Positions 1-6,475 of a DNA stretch of 14,653 nt are shown here, one piece after another. The first letter of the stretch is position 1; every line of letters starts with the position of its first letter. Location of the stretch: positions 1 to 14,653 of the forward strand of contig UQVZ01000060.1 in NCBI GenBank assembly GCA_900544675.1. Direction: 5' to 3'. Origin of the DNA: an uncultured Bacteroides sp. Lineage in GTDB: Bacteria > Bacteroidota > Bacteroidia > Bacteroidales > Bacteroidaceae. The notes under the pieces were generated by a model, which did not search any database, was not told the origin of the DNA, and saw nothing but the letters and a program-made list of their open reading frames with translations. A program made the position numbers and the translations under genes.

Positions 1-51
1 AGCATTAGCCTTCCAAGCTGAGGGTCGCGGGTTTGAGTCCCGTCTTCCGCT
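1..51 (+). tRNA. tRNA-Gly (anticodon TCC), 3' part only
   Basis: The window opens inside a tRNA. An anticodon arm is visible (TTAGC, then CTTCCAA, then GCTGA), giving anticodon TCC at about 12-14, which reads the glycine codon GGA. It is followed by a T arm with GGTTTGAGTCC and the 3' acceptor strand CTTCCGC (44-50) with discriminator T at 51. No CCA is encoded, as is common in Bacteroidota. The 5' half lies outside the window, so the D arm and acceptor pairing cannot be checked. The anticodon loop closely resembles bacterial tRNA-Gly(TCC). Confidence 0.9.
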
Positions 52-60
52 CTTTCTTCA

Positions 61-96
61 AAAGAGGATGCATCACACGATGTATCCTCTTTTTTC
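61..96 (+). terminator. Intrinsic terminator after tRNA-Gly
   Basis: A 12-base-pair stem is formed by AGAGGATGCATC (63-74) and GATGTATCCTCT (79-90), with one G-U pair and an ACAC loop. A run of T follows directly (90-95). It lies 11 bases after the tRNA end and is best read as the rho-independent terminator of the tRNA transcript. Confidence 0.88.
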
Positions 97-121
97 TCAC
101 CGCACTCACCTCTGATTTTTA

Positions 122-147
122 TTTGAAACGCAGATTTTCGCAGATTA
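122..147 (+). repeat. CGCAGATT-type intergenic repeat, copy 1
   Basis: The element starts TTTGAAACGCAGATT and continues with CGCAGATTA, so CGCAGATT occurs twice inside it. A second copy at 216-241 shares the same layout (TTTGAA, R, CGCAGATT, two variable bases, CGC, R, GATT). It is non-coding, and I infer it is one member of a dispersed family. Confidence 0.7.
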
Positions 148-180
148 TTTTTTCAATGGATTACACAGATAAAAATTATT

Positions 181-207
181 TCTCTGTGTCTCCGTGTCTC
201 TGTGTTC
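181..207 (+). repeat. CTCTGTG-type intergenic repeat, copy 1
   Basis: Three CTCTGTG or CTCCGTG units are joined in a row. The last part, GTGTCTCTGTGTTCGA (194-209), matches 16 of 16 bases with the minus strand of 1603-1618, in the spacer after glf. Related copies are at 291-311, 1587-1618 and 6391-6447. All are intergenic. Confidence 0.75.
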
Positions 208-215
208 GATTTTAA

Positions 216-241
216 TTTGAAGCGCAGATTCACGCGGATTT
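216..241 (+). repeat. CGCAGATT-type intergenic repeat, copy 2
   Basis: The element reads TTTGAAGCGCAGATT then CACGCGGATT and aligns with 122-147 with about four to five differences over 26 bases. It sits directly after a CTCTGTG-type repeat and directly before the heptamer array, so the three repeat types form one composite block. Confidence 0.7.
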
Positions 242-244
242 TTA

Positions 245-272
245 ATTCTTCATTCTTCGTTCTTCATTCTTC
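245..272 (+). repeat. Tandem heptamer (A/G)TTCTTC, four copies
   Basis: Four adjacent seven-base units read ATTCTTC, ATTCTTC, GTTCTTC and ATTCTTC. A further partial copy, TTCTTCATTC, follows at 283-292 after an AT-rich gap. This is a simple tandem repeat in non-coding DNA and may vary in copy number between strains. Confidence 0.8.
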
Positions 273-290
273 AATTATTAAGTTCTTCAT

Positions 291-311
291 TCTCTTTGTG
301 TCTCTGTGTTC
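291..311 (+). repeat. CTCTGTG-type intergenic repeat, copy 2
   Basis: TCTCTTTGTG followed by TCTCTGTGTTC. It is the same phrase as 181-207 in the same orientation, with one unit changed to CTTTGTG and one unit shorter. Confidence 0.7.
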
Positions 312-352
312 AACTAAGAAACAAAATTTTTACACGTATCGCTCTAAAATCC

Positions 353-383
353 ATTGCTACGTGAAAAGGATAACGTATCTTTG
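353..383 (+). promoter_or_regulatory. Bacteroidota-type promoter of glf
   Basis: A -7 element TATCTTTG (376-383) fits TAnnTTTG exactly, and ATTG (353-356) stands 19 bases upstream as a three-of-four match to the -33 TTTG element. Transcription would begin near 390, about 40 bases before the glf ATG. This assignment rests on the known promoter consensus of the phylum and on position. Confidence 0.72.
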
Positions 384-429
384 TCGTACATGTAAGGAAA
401 CCAATTTCTCACGCTAAACAAACCAACTA

Positions 430-1560
430 ATGAAACAACACTACGATTACCTGATAGTAGGAGCAGGACTGTTCGGTTCTGTCTTTGCCTATAAAGCTAT
501 CCAGCAAGGCAAGAAGTGCCTGGTGATTGACCGCCGTCCGCATCTGGGCGGAAACCTTTATTGCGAAAACGTGGAGGGCATCAACGTACACAAGTACGGG
601 GCACATATCTTCCATACCTCGAACAAGGAAGTGTGGGAGTTTGTCAACTCGATTGTGGAATTCAACCGCTACACCAACTCACCCGTAGCAAACTACAAGG
701 GCAAGCTCTACAACCTGCCTTTCAACATGAATACCTTTTACCAGATGTGGGGCGTGACCACTCCTGCCGAAGCCAAGGCAAAGATAGAGGAGCAGCGGGC
801 AGAAGCTGTGGAGCGGATGAAAGAACAGGGCATCGGCGAACCGCGCAACCTGGAAGAACAGGCGCAGCTGCTGATAGGGAAGGACATCTACGAAAAGCTG
901 ATAAAGGGCTATACCGAGAAGCAATGGGGACGGAAGTGTACCGACCTGCCGGCATTCATCATCAAGCGGCTTCCGGTCCGCCTGGTGTTCGACAACAACT
1001 ATTTCAACGACAAGTACCAGGGCATCCCCATCGGCGGGTATAATGTGTTAATCGAACGCCTGCTGGAAGGTGCGGATACACGGTTGGGCTGTGATTTCTT
1101 CGCTCATCGTGAAGAGCTGGAGACCATAGCAGACAAGATAGTGTTTACCGGAGCCATTGACGAATATTACGGATACCGCTTCGGCAAGCTGGAATACCGC
1201 ACGGTACGCTTTGAGACGGAAACGCTGGATATGCCGAATTACCAGGGCAATGCGGTGGTGAATTATACCGAACGGGAAGTGCCCTACACACGGGTCATCG
1301 AGCACAAGCATTTCGAAATGTTCGGAGCCGAAGTGGAGAACTGCCCGAAGACGGTTATCTCGCGCGAATACAGTTCGGAATGGACGGAAGGCAGCGAGCC
1401 GTATTATCCGGTAAACGACGAGAAGAATAATACGCTTTACTTGAAGTATAAGGAATTGGCAGACGGGGAAGAACGTGTCATCTTCGGCGGCAGGCTGGCC
1501 GAATACAAATATTACGACATGCACCACATCGTGGAAAAAGCATTGCAAGCCTATCATTAA
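430..1560 (+). CDS. glf: UDP-galactopyranose mutase
   Basis: This FAD enzyme interconverts UDP-galactopyranose and UDP-galactofuranose in the cytoplasm, supplying galactofuranose for surface glycans. The 376-residue product matches the usual family length. Visible are the Rossmann FAD motif GAGLFG (11-16) in YDYLIVGAGLFGS, the acidic residue after the second strand (VIDRRPHLGGN, 32-42), the GAHIFHT motif (57-63), YTEKQWG (161-167), the substrate-binding stretch FDNNYFNDKYQGIPIGGY (187-204), Arg288 as the likely equivalent of Klebsiella Arg280, and the C-terminal GRLAEYKYYDMH (354-365) that contacts flavin and substrate. The ATG at 430 is preceded by a good promoter, and no better internal start is seen. 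It is transcribed alone here, convergent with the GH95 gene, and no other capsule or O-antigen genes are adjacent. The identification is secure. Confidence 0.96.
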   Translation: MKQHYDYLIVGAGLFGSVFAYKAIQQGKKCLVIDRRPHLGGNLYCENVEGINVHKYGAHIFHTSNKEVWEFVNSIVEFNRYTNSPVANYKGKLYNLPFNMNTFYQMWGVTTPAEAKAKIEEQRAEAVERMKEQGIGEPRNLEEQAQLLIGKDIYEKLIKGYTEKQWGRKCTDLPAFIIKRLPVRLVFDNNYFNDKYQGIPIGGYNVLIERLLEGADTRLGCDFFAHREELETIADKIVFTGAIDEYYGYRFGKLEYRTVRFETETLDMPNYQGNAVVNYTEREVPYTRVIEHKHFEMFGAEVENCPKTVISREYSSEWTEGSEPYYPVNDEKNNTLYLKYKELADGEERVIFGGRLAEYKYYDMHHIVEKALQAYH

Positions 1561-1586
1561 TCCTCCATCAGCAATCAAAGGAAGAT

Positions 1587-1618
1587 GTGTCTCTGTGCCT
1601 TTTCGAACACAGAGACAC
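1587..1618. repeat. CTCTGTG-type repeat forming a perfect hairpin between convergent genes
   Basis: GTGTCTCTGTG (1587-1597) and CACAGAGACAC (1608-1618) form an 11-base-pair perfect stem with a 10-base loop. It lies between the ends of glf and the GH95 gene. There is no clear T run on either side, so it is a weak intrinsic terminator at best, but it could stop or protect both transcript ends. The right arm with its flank is a 16-base exact inverted match to 194-209. Confidence 0.75.
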
Positions 1619-1644
1619 CCAAAACGAACTAGCCCTGCTTTCGT

Positions 1645-4110
1645 TTATTCCCGCTCTACCGTATAATCCTGACCGGCCTCTGTTTCCAGGTCGTATTCAT
1701 AAACGCGATAAAGCAAGGGATGTTGCGGATGATGCAATTCTTCCGATACGAGCGGTTCCTTGATGTGCGCCCGCTGATAGAACGGATTGGCATTTTCGCC
1801 CGAAGCCGGCTTCAAGCCTTTGCCTTTCAACGGGACATACGAACGCAAACGCAGGTTTCCACCCAAACGGGAGTGAACCGTAGCCTTGGCAAGCTGTGTG
1901 CCGTCCCATTCCATATCGACCACAAATCCTCCACGGGCAACCAAGCCTTTTACATTGCCTCTGCTCCAAGCATCGGGCAAGGCCGGCAAAAGATGGACCG
2001 CACCATCGTGGCTTTGCAACAACATCTCCGCCACACCTGCCGTATAGCCGAAATTCCCGTCAATCTGGAAAGGCGGATGAGCGTCGAAGAGATTAGGATA
2101 AGTACGTCCGTCGGGATATTGCTTTTGGACTTTGTCGGAAGGAAGCAGCTTCAACAGGTTGCCTATCATCCGGTAAGCATGATTTCCGTCGAGCAGACGC
2201 GCCCATAAGTTGATTTTCCAGCCGATAGACCATCCAGTAGCCTCATCGCCACGCTGAAGCATCGTGTTTTTAATAGCCTGGAAAAGCAACGGATGGGTAT
2301 AGGGCGAAATCTGATTGCTCGGGAACAACCCGTATGCATGCGAAATGTGACGATGCCGGTCACGAGGATTGTCCATGTCTTCCAGCCATTCCTGCAACTG
2401 ATTGTAACGCCCTATTTGCATCGGAGGCAACTTGTCCAACATCTGCTGCAACGAATCCTGATAAGCGACCGGCATCCCCAGCACACGGGAAGCGGCCAGC
2501 GCATTGCTCAATACATCGAATACGATTTGATTGTCCATCGTACAGCCGGCGACAATGGTAGAGACCTGACCGGCATTCTCGCCTTGCGGACCATGTTCTG
2601 GCGACATAGAGGGCGCTTCCACCATCCAACCGTAACGCGGATGCGGAACCAGATAGGAAAGATAGAAATCGGCCGCGCCTTTCATGGCCGGATAGACTTC
2701 TTCCAGAAAAGCCTTATCGCCCGTATAGAGGTAATGCTGCCACAGATGGGTGGTCAGCCAGGCTCCCCCGTTGGGCCAGGTGCCATAGAAAGCATTGTCG
2801 ACCGGACCGGTGCAACGCCAAAGGTCGGTATTATGGTGTGCCACCCAGCCGTCGGCTCCATACATCACCCGAGCCGTTTCCCTTCCTGCCTGTGAAAGAT
2901 CTTTAATCAAGTCGAACAAGGGCCGGTGAGTCTCCGTCAGATTCGTCACTTCGGCGGGCCAGTAATTCATCTCGGTATTGATGTTGATGGTATACTTCCC
3001 GTCCCACGGAGCCTGCAGGTTATCGTTCCATATCCCTTGCAGATTGGCAGCCTGCCCTCCCGGCTGGGAAGAGGAAATCAAGAGATAACGCCCGTACTGG
3101 AACATCAATGCCGCCAAGGAAACATCTTTCCCTTCATTAAAACGGCGTATCCGTTCGGTGGTTTCCCACTGGTCGCCTTGCCCTTCGCCCAAATCAAGCC
3201 GCACACGGTCGAACTGACTCTTATAACAAGCCACATGCTCGTCCAAAGCCTGCTCATAAGACTTTTTAAAAGCAGTTTTCAGCAAATCCTGTACCCGGTG
3301 ATGCGGATTTCCGCTCACATCGTTATACGAACGGAAATTGGTAGCCGCGGCAATATATAAAGTCACTTCATCGGCCTTCTCCACACGCAAGTTATCGCCT
3401 TCGGCCTTTACCTTTCCACCCTTCGCCGCAATCTGCGTGACCGTCTCCATACGGATGACGCCTTTCACCCCTTCGTGGTCTTCTCCCTTACCGGTCAAGG
3501 TCAAAGTTTTCCCTTTGGCATCCACCTCGTGCTGGGTAAGCGGAGTCTGGTATCCCAGATTAAGCGTAAGCATACCCGGACGATCTGCCGTGAGATGTAC
3601 CCGGATAACCTTATCGGCAAGCGAAGCGAACACTTCACGCTGGTAAGCCACACCGTCCACCTCATAACGGACCGTAGCCACCGCACGCTCTAAATCGAGG
3701 TCGCGATAATAACCGGTGGCATTCTCGTGTCCTTCCTGTTCAATCAGCAGGCTGCCTATGGTCTGGTAAGGCATTCCGTTTCGTCCCGAATAAAAGGTCC
3801 GGTCAATCAGTTGTTGCGCCTCCATGTTCTTGTTCTCGAAAATCAGCCTTCTCACTTCGGGCAAAGCCTGCAATGCCGCAGGATTGTCATTCCGGTGCGG
3901 TCCACCTCCCCACAAGGTCTCTTCGTTCAACTGAAGACGTTCCACTCCGGTTCCACCGTATACCATAACCCCCATACTGGAATTGCCGAGCGGCAAAGCT
4001 TCCACCCAGACCTGAGCCGGCTGCTTATACCAAAGCTTCAGACTTTCCGCCCACGAGGACAATCCCCAAACAAGACAACCCAACGTTGCCAATAAAAGTT
4101 TTCCCTTCAT
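1645..4110 (-). CDS. GH95-family glycoside hydrolase (alpha-L-fucosidase type), exported
   Basis: This is probably an inverting alpha-L-fucosidase that removes terminal alpha-1,2-linked fucose from host or dietary glycans; some GH95 members prefer alpha-L-galactose, so the exact substrate is open. The 821-residue length is normal for GH95. An N-terminal signal peptide (residues 1-21, ending near SSWA) is followed by the N-terminal beta domain with WVEALPLGNSSMGVMVYGG (35-53) and LNEETLWGGGPH (61-72). The (alpha/alpha)6 barrel has NLQGIWNDNLQAPWDGKYT (356-374), NINTEMNYWPAE (376-387), SMSPEHG (501-507) and FQIDGNFG (681-688). By analogy with Bifidobacterium AfcA (Asn421, Asn423, Glu566, Asp766), Asn376, Asn378, Glu505 and Asp684 are the likely catalytic set; this mapping is inferred from motifs. 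The gene is divergent from the DUF4861 lipoprotein, with no SusC/SusD nearby. A cysteine at residue 12 leaves a small chance of lipidation. Confidence 0.93.
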   Translation of the reverse strand: MKGKLLLATLGCLVWGLSSWAESLKLWYKQPAQVWVEALPLGNSSMGVMVYGGTGVERLQLNEETLWGGGPHRNDNPAALQALPEVRRLIFENKNMEAQQLIDRTFYSGRNGMPYQTIGSLLIEQEGHENATGYYRDLDLERAVATVRYEVDGVAYQREVFASLADKVIRVHLTADRPGMLTLNLGYQTPLTQHEVDAKGKTLTLTGKGEDHEGVKGVIRMETVTQIAAKGGKVKAEGDNLRVEKADEVTLYIAAATNFRSYNDVSGNPHHRVQDLLKTAFKKSYEQALDEHVACYKSQFDRVRLDLGEGQGDQWETTERIRRFNEGKDVSLAALMFQYGRYLLISSSQPGGQAANLQGIWNDNLQAPWDGKYTININTEMNYWPAEVTNLTETHRPLFDLIKDLSQAGRETARVMYGADGWVAHHNTDLWRCTGPVDNAFYGTWPNGGAWLTTHLWQHYLYTGDKAFLEEVYPAMKGAADFYLSYLVPHPRYGWMVEAPSMSPEHGPQGENAGQVSTIVAGCTMDNQIVFDVLSNALAASRVLGMPVAYQDSLQQMLDKLPPMQIGRYNQLQEWLEDMDNPRDRHRHISHAYGLFPSNQISPYTHPLLFQAIKNTMLQRGDEATGWSIGWKINLWARLLDGNHAYRMIGNLLKLLPSDKVQKQYPDGRTYPNLFDAHPPFQIDGNFGYTAGVAEMLLQSHDGAVHLLPALPDAWSRGNVKGLVARGGFVVDMEWDGTQLAKATVHSRLGGNLRLRSYVPLKGKGLKPASGENANPFYQRAHIKEPLVSEELHHPQHPLLYRVYEYDLETEAGQDYTVERE

Positions 4111-4137
4111 ATAAAATCAAATTAGATAGTTGTACAA

Positions 4138-4167
4138 CAAAGATAGACTTTTCTGGCAACAAACAAA
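4138..4167 (-). promoter_or_regulatory. Bacteroidota-type promoter of the GH95 gene
   Basis: Read on the minus strand, TATCTTTG (4145 down to 4138) matches TAnnTTTG exactly, and TTTG (4167 down to 4164) lies 18 bases upstream. Transcription would begin near 4131, about 20 bases before the ATG at 4110. The spacing is one base shorter than the common 19. Confidence 0.68.
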
Positions 4168-4241
4168 AACAAGAACGCACACAATTCATCTTTATCAATA
4201 AATACGAACCGGCAAACACGCTCTATCGAAAACACGATTTC

Positions 4242-4264
4242 ACCGGAAAGAATTTTACCGGAAA
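4242..4264. repeat. Short direct repeat ACCGGAAA upstream of the DUF4861 promoter
   Basis: ACCGGAAA occurs at 4242-4249 and 4257-4264, a 15-base period, just upstream of the -33 element of the downstream gene. The spacing would suit a regulator that binds a direct repeat, but two eight-base copies are weak evidence and no cognate regulator is adjacent. Confidence 0.4.
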
Positions 4265-4267
4265 CCT

Positions 4268-4298
4268 GTTGGCGAAACGACAGGAATCTATAACTTTG
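4268..4298 (+). promoter_or_regulatory. Bacteroidota-type promoter of the DUF4861 lipoprotein gene
   Basis: TAACTTTG (4291-4298) matches the -7 consensus, and GTTG (4268-4271) is a three-of-four -33 match 19 bases upstream. Transcription near 4304 would leave a leader of only about 10 bases before the ATG at 4314. This also argues against any start upstream of 4314. Confidence 0.68.
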
Positions 4299-4313
4299 CA
4301 AAAACCAACATTT

Positions 4314-5549
4314 ATGAAAAAGATTATACTTCTGACGGCAACGGCTCTGGGAGCCTGCCTGTGGGGATGCGGAAATCCCCAATCGGTGACGGTAACCGTT
4401 ACCAACCCGCTCAACACCAACCGCTCGGGCGAAATGGTAGAAATACCTGCCGCTCAAATCTATCAACAACTGAATTTGCCGGACACGGCTCAAATCGTCA
4501 TCTACGACGAACAGGCACAAGAAATCCCTTACCAGTTCACCTACGATGACAAGCTTATCTTCCCCGTCTCGGTAAGCGCGAACGCTTCTTCCCGTTACAC
4601 TATCCAGCAGGGCACACCCACCCCAATCACCACGGTAGTCTACGGACGACATTATCCGGAACGCCTGGACGACATCGCCTGGGAAAACGACCGCGCCGCC
4701 TACCGTGCATACGGACCTGCCTTGCAGAAGACAGGCGAGAAAGCATACGGCTACGACGTGTTTACGAAAAGTGTGGAAGAACCGGTAGTAGAAGACCGCT
4801 ATGCGCTGGAACTGGATTCCGCTTCGTGGGCGCAAATCAATGCCTTGCGGAAAGCGGGGAAAAAGAAAGAAGCCGACGAACTGGTGAACCGGATTTCTTA
4901 CCACGTAGACCACGGCAACGGAATGGACTGCTATGCCGTAGGACCCACACTGGGAGGCGGCACCTCTGCCCTGATGCCCGACTCGGCCATCGTGTATCCG
5001 TATTGCTACAAGGATTATGAAATACTGGACAACGGACCATTGCGCTTCACCGTAAAACTGACATTCAATCCGCTGGTCATAAAGAACGACTCGAACGTCA
5101 TCGAGACCCGCATCATCCAGCTCGATAAAGGCTCGCAACTGAACAAGACGACCGTGACTTACAGTAACCTGAGCCAACCTACTCCCGTAGCAGGCGGATT
5201 GGTTATCCACGCCGCCAATGCCAAAGGCTATGACTACAATGCCGAAGAAGGATACATCGCATACGCCGACCCTACCACTGACGCCAAAGCCGGAAACGGC
5301 ATCGTATACGTAGGCGCCGTCTTCCCCGACACGCAAACCCAAACGAAAGTACAGCTCTTCGACAAGCCCATAGGCGACGCATTGGGACACGTGCTCGGCA
5401 TCAGCACCTATCAGCCCGACGATACCTTTACCTATTATTGGGGTTCAGGCTGGAGCAAATACGGCTTCGAGACCGACGCGTCGTGGACAGACTACCTGAA
5501 AGCTTTCGCCCGACAGGTGCATCATCCGCTGGAGACCCATATCGAATGA
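4314..5549 (+). CDS. DUF4861-family lipoprotein
   Basis: The 411-residue protein resembles the DUF4861 family, which is found in Bacteroidota and often near polysaccharide-degradation genes; its biochemical role is not something I can state. The N-terminus MKKIILLTATALGACLWGC is a lipoprotein signal, with Cys15 (LGAC) or Cys19 (LWGC) as the lipidated residue, so it should be anchored in a membrane and may face the surface. The body is rich in beta strands with conserved-looking stretches YGRHYPERLDDIAWENDR, YHVDHGNGMDCYAVGPTLG and YYWGSGWSKYGF. The open frame continues upstream to 4086, but that part overlaps the GH95 gene and precedes the promoter, so ATG 4314 is chosen. It is divergent from GH95, suggesting shared glycan-related control. 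It ends 23 bases before the convergent folB stop, and I see no terminator in that gap. Confidence 0.85.
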   Translation: MKKIILLTATALGACLWGCGNPQSVTVTVTNPLNTNRSGEMVEIPAAQIYQQLNLPDTAQIVIYDEQAQEIPYQFTYDDKLIFPVSVSANASSRYTIQQGTPTPITTVVYGRHYPERLDDIAWENDRAAYRAYGPALQKTGEKAYGYDVFTKSVEEPVVEDRYALELDSASWAQINALRKAGKKKEADELVNRISYHVDHGNGMDCYAVGPTLGGGTSALMPDSAIVYPYCYKDYEILDNGPLRFTVKLTFNPLVIKNDSNVIETRIIQLDKGSQLNKTTVTYSNLSQPTPVAGGLVIHAANAKGYDYNAEEGYIAYADPTTDAKAGNGIVYVGAVFPDTQTQTKVQLFDKPIGDALGHVLGISTYQPDDTFTYYWGSGWSKYGFETDASWTDYLKAFARQVHHPLETHIE

Positions 5550-5572
5550 CACGCTATTCCTGACCGGGAACA

Positions 5573-5941
5573 CTATCGGCGGTATACAGCCTCCACCCCT
5601 ACCCTCCGGCAATCGGCTCCCATGGGCGGATTCTGCTTATACAGGCCGATAGCCACCTCGCTGATAGCAGGGAAGTCATCCAGCAGGCGGCGGGCAATAC
5701 GATAGGCTGCATGCTCCAGCAAGCGGGAAGGAATATCCATTTCTTCCTTTACCTTTTCGAATACGGAAGCATAATTGACGGTGCTGTCCAAGGCATCGGT
5801 TTCCGCCGCCTTCGAAAAGTCGGTCGCCAGACAAAGGTCTACCGTAAACTCTGCCCCTACTTTCGTTTCCTGGGGCAATACGCCGTGACGGGCATACAGC
5901 TTCAGCCCGTTCAGGCGGACATGCATTTGTGATGCTTCCAT
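5573..5941 (-). CDS. folB: Dihydroneopterin aldolase
   Basis: FolB splits 7,8-dihydroneopterin into 6-hydroxymethyl-7,8-dihydropterin and glycolaldehyde in folate synthesis, in the cytoplasm, usually as an octamer. With the start at 5941 the product is 122 residues, the family norm. Key positions line up with Staphylococcus FolB: Glu25 (PQETKVG), Tyr57 (STVNYASVFEKV), Glu76 (LLEHAAYRIA, pterin binding) and Lys102 (GLYKQNPPMG, catalytic). The N-terminal MHVRLNGLKLYARHGVLPQE is typical. The frame stays open nine codons further upstream to 5968, but that segment lies inside the end of the thioesterase gene. ATG 5941 sits just 4 bases after that gene's last stop base (5946), so the two are probably one transcript with coupled translation. 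A later ATG at 5926 is also possible. Confidence 0.92.
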   Translation of the reverse strand: MEASQMHVRLNGLKLYARHGVLPQETKVGAEFTVDLCLATDFSKAAETDALDSTVNYASVFEKVKEEMDIPSRLLEHAAYRIARRLLDDFPAISEVAIGLYKQNPPMGADCRRVGVEAVYRR

Positions 5942-5945
5942 ACGC

Positions 5946-6359
5946 CTAAATCTGCGGATGAACGACACAGAAAGTGCCCGACGCCTTGCTCACCAGCTTA
6001 TCATCGCAATAGATTTCACACTCGGCGAACTGCAAGTTCCGTCCCGGTTTCACTACCGTGCCGATGCCTACCAGCTCATTGCCCCATGCCGCACGCAGGA
6101 AAGAGGTCTTCAGCTCCGCCGTCAACACATCGCGGTCGATGGGAGTCATTGTATAAGCCGCAAAGCCTGCCACCGTATCGGCAAAAGCCGCAAGCACCCC
6201 GCCATGCACCACACCGCTATACTGGCGTTGCTCGGGCTTCAAAGGCATACGCGCCACAATGCGTCCTTCTTCTATCTCTTCGAAATCAATCTCCAAATGA
6301 TTGACATACGGGTTTTTCTTCACCCGGTCCAATAAATGTTGTCTTACCGTTTCTTCCAT
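5946..6359 (-). CDS. PaaI-like hotdog-fold thioesterase
   Basis: This 137-residue protein is a single hotdog domain of the PaaI/YbgC-like 4HBT group, which hydrolyses acyl-CoA or aryl-CoA thioesters in the cytoplasm. The signature VVHGGVLAAFADTVAGFA (50-67) contains the HGG motif (52-54) and Asp61, which matches the catalytic Asp of E. coli PaaI in both context and number. The C-terminal strands (SFLRAAWGNELVGIG, RNLQFAECEIY) are typical. The substrate is unknown, and no phenylacetate genes are present. It lies directly upstream of folB on the same strand, separated from nrdJ by a terminator-like hairpin and its own probable promoter. Confidence 0.88.
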   Translation of the reverse strand: MEETVRQHLLDRVKKNPYVNHLEIDFEEIEEGRIVARMPLKPEQRQYSGVVHGGVLAAFADTVAGFAAYTMTPIDRDVLTAELKTSFLRAAWGNELVGIGTVVKPGRNLQFAECEIYCDDKLVSKASGTFCVVHPQI

Positions 6360-6371
6360 GTTTTTTTAAAC

Positions 6372-6402
6372 TAAACCTATATTAAAAAGACAGAGACACA
6401 AA
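6372..6402 (-). promoter_or_regulatory. Probable promoter of the thioesterase-folB pair, -33 element inside a repeat
   Basis: On the minus strand TTTG (6402 down to 6399) is followed after exactly 19 bases by TAGGTTTA (6379 down to 6372), a seven-of-eight-type match to TAnnTTTG. The start would be near 6365, giving a leader of only a few bases before ATG 6359. The TTTG belongs to the CTTTGTG unit of the overlapping repeat hairpin. Confidence 0.5.
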
Positions 6403-6447
6403 GCCACGGAGCCTGTGCTGAAAAATCTCTGTGCCTTTGTGCCTCTG
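6386..6447 (-). terminator. Repeat-derived hairpin terminator downstream of nrdJ
   Basis: Two 21-base arms (6391-6411 and 6427-6447) pair at 18 of 21 positions around a 15-base loop. Read on the minus strand, the stem ends in CTCTGTC and is followed by TTTTTAATAT (6389 down to 6380), the layout of an intrinsic terminator for nrdJ. The plus strand has no T run after the stem. The arms consist of CTCTGTG/CCTTTGTG units, the same repeat family seen at 181-207, 291-311 and 1587-1618. Confidence 0.72.
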
Positions 6448-6475
6448 CGTACCGAAAAAATCTTCTATAAAAAAC

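Larger units (their letters stand above)
97..352. other. Non-coding spacer packed with short repeats
   Basis: This roughly 250-base AT-rich spacer between the tRNA terminator and glf holds no convincing gene. Two short open frames cross it (33-215 and 202-417), but they have low-complexity Phe/Ser-rich translations and run through the terminator and repeats. The content is repetitive: two copies of a CGCAGATT-type element, two copies of a CTCTGTG-type element, and four copies of a heptamer, each listed separately. Confidence 0.75.

Noticed and set aside
245..272. Heptamer array as a CRISPR-like array.
   Set aside because: The units are seven bases with no spacers between them; it is a simple tandem repeat and there are no cas genes.
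33..417. Two short plus-strand open frames before glf.
   Set aside because: They cross the tRNA end, the terminator and the repeat block, have low-complexity Phe/Ser-rich translations, and lack start signals.
1..430. Possible integration site of a mobile element at tRNA-Gly.
   Set aside because: No integrase, no repeated copy of the tRNA 3' end and no phage or conjugation genes in the window; the following genes are ordinary chromosomal ones.
1587..1618. Strong bidirectional intrinsic terminator between glf and the GH95 gene.
   Set aside because: The stem is perfect but neither side has a clear T run, so I list it as a repeat hairpin rather than a proven terminator.
4086..4313. Upstream extension of the DUF4861 gene by 76 codons.
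   Set aside because: It overlaps the GH95 start and both promoters, and a lipoprotein signal begins exactly at ATG 4314 just after a good -7 element.
4122..5390. Long minus-strand open frame of 422 codons opposite the DUF4861 gene.
   Set aside because: It is a shadow of a gene with strong codon bias: the translation has no recognisable domain and is rich in Val, Arg, Phe and Cys, while the plus-strand product is a coherent lipoprotein.
5942..5968. Nine-codon N-terminal extension of folB.
   Set aside because: It lies within the last codons of the thioesterase gene, and FolB homology and normal length fit the start at 5941.
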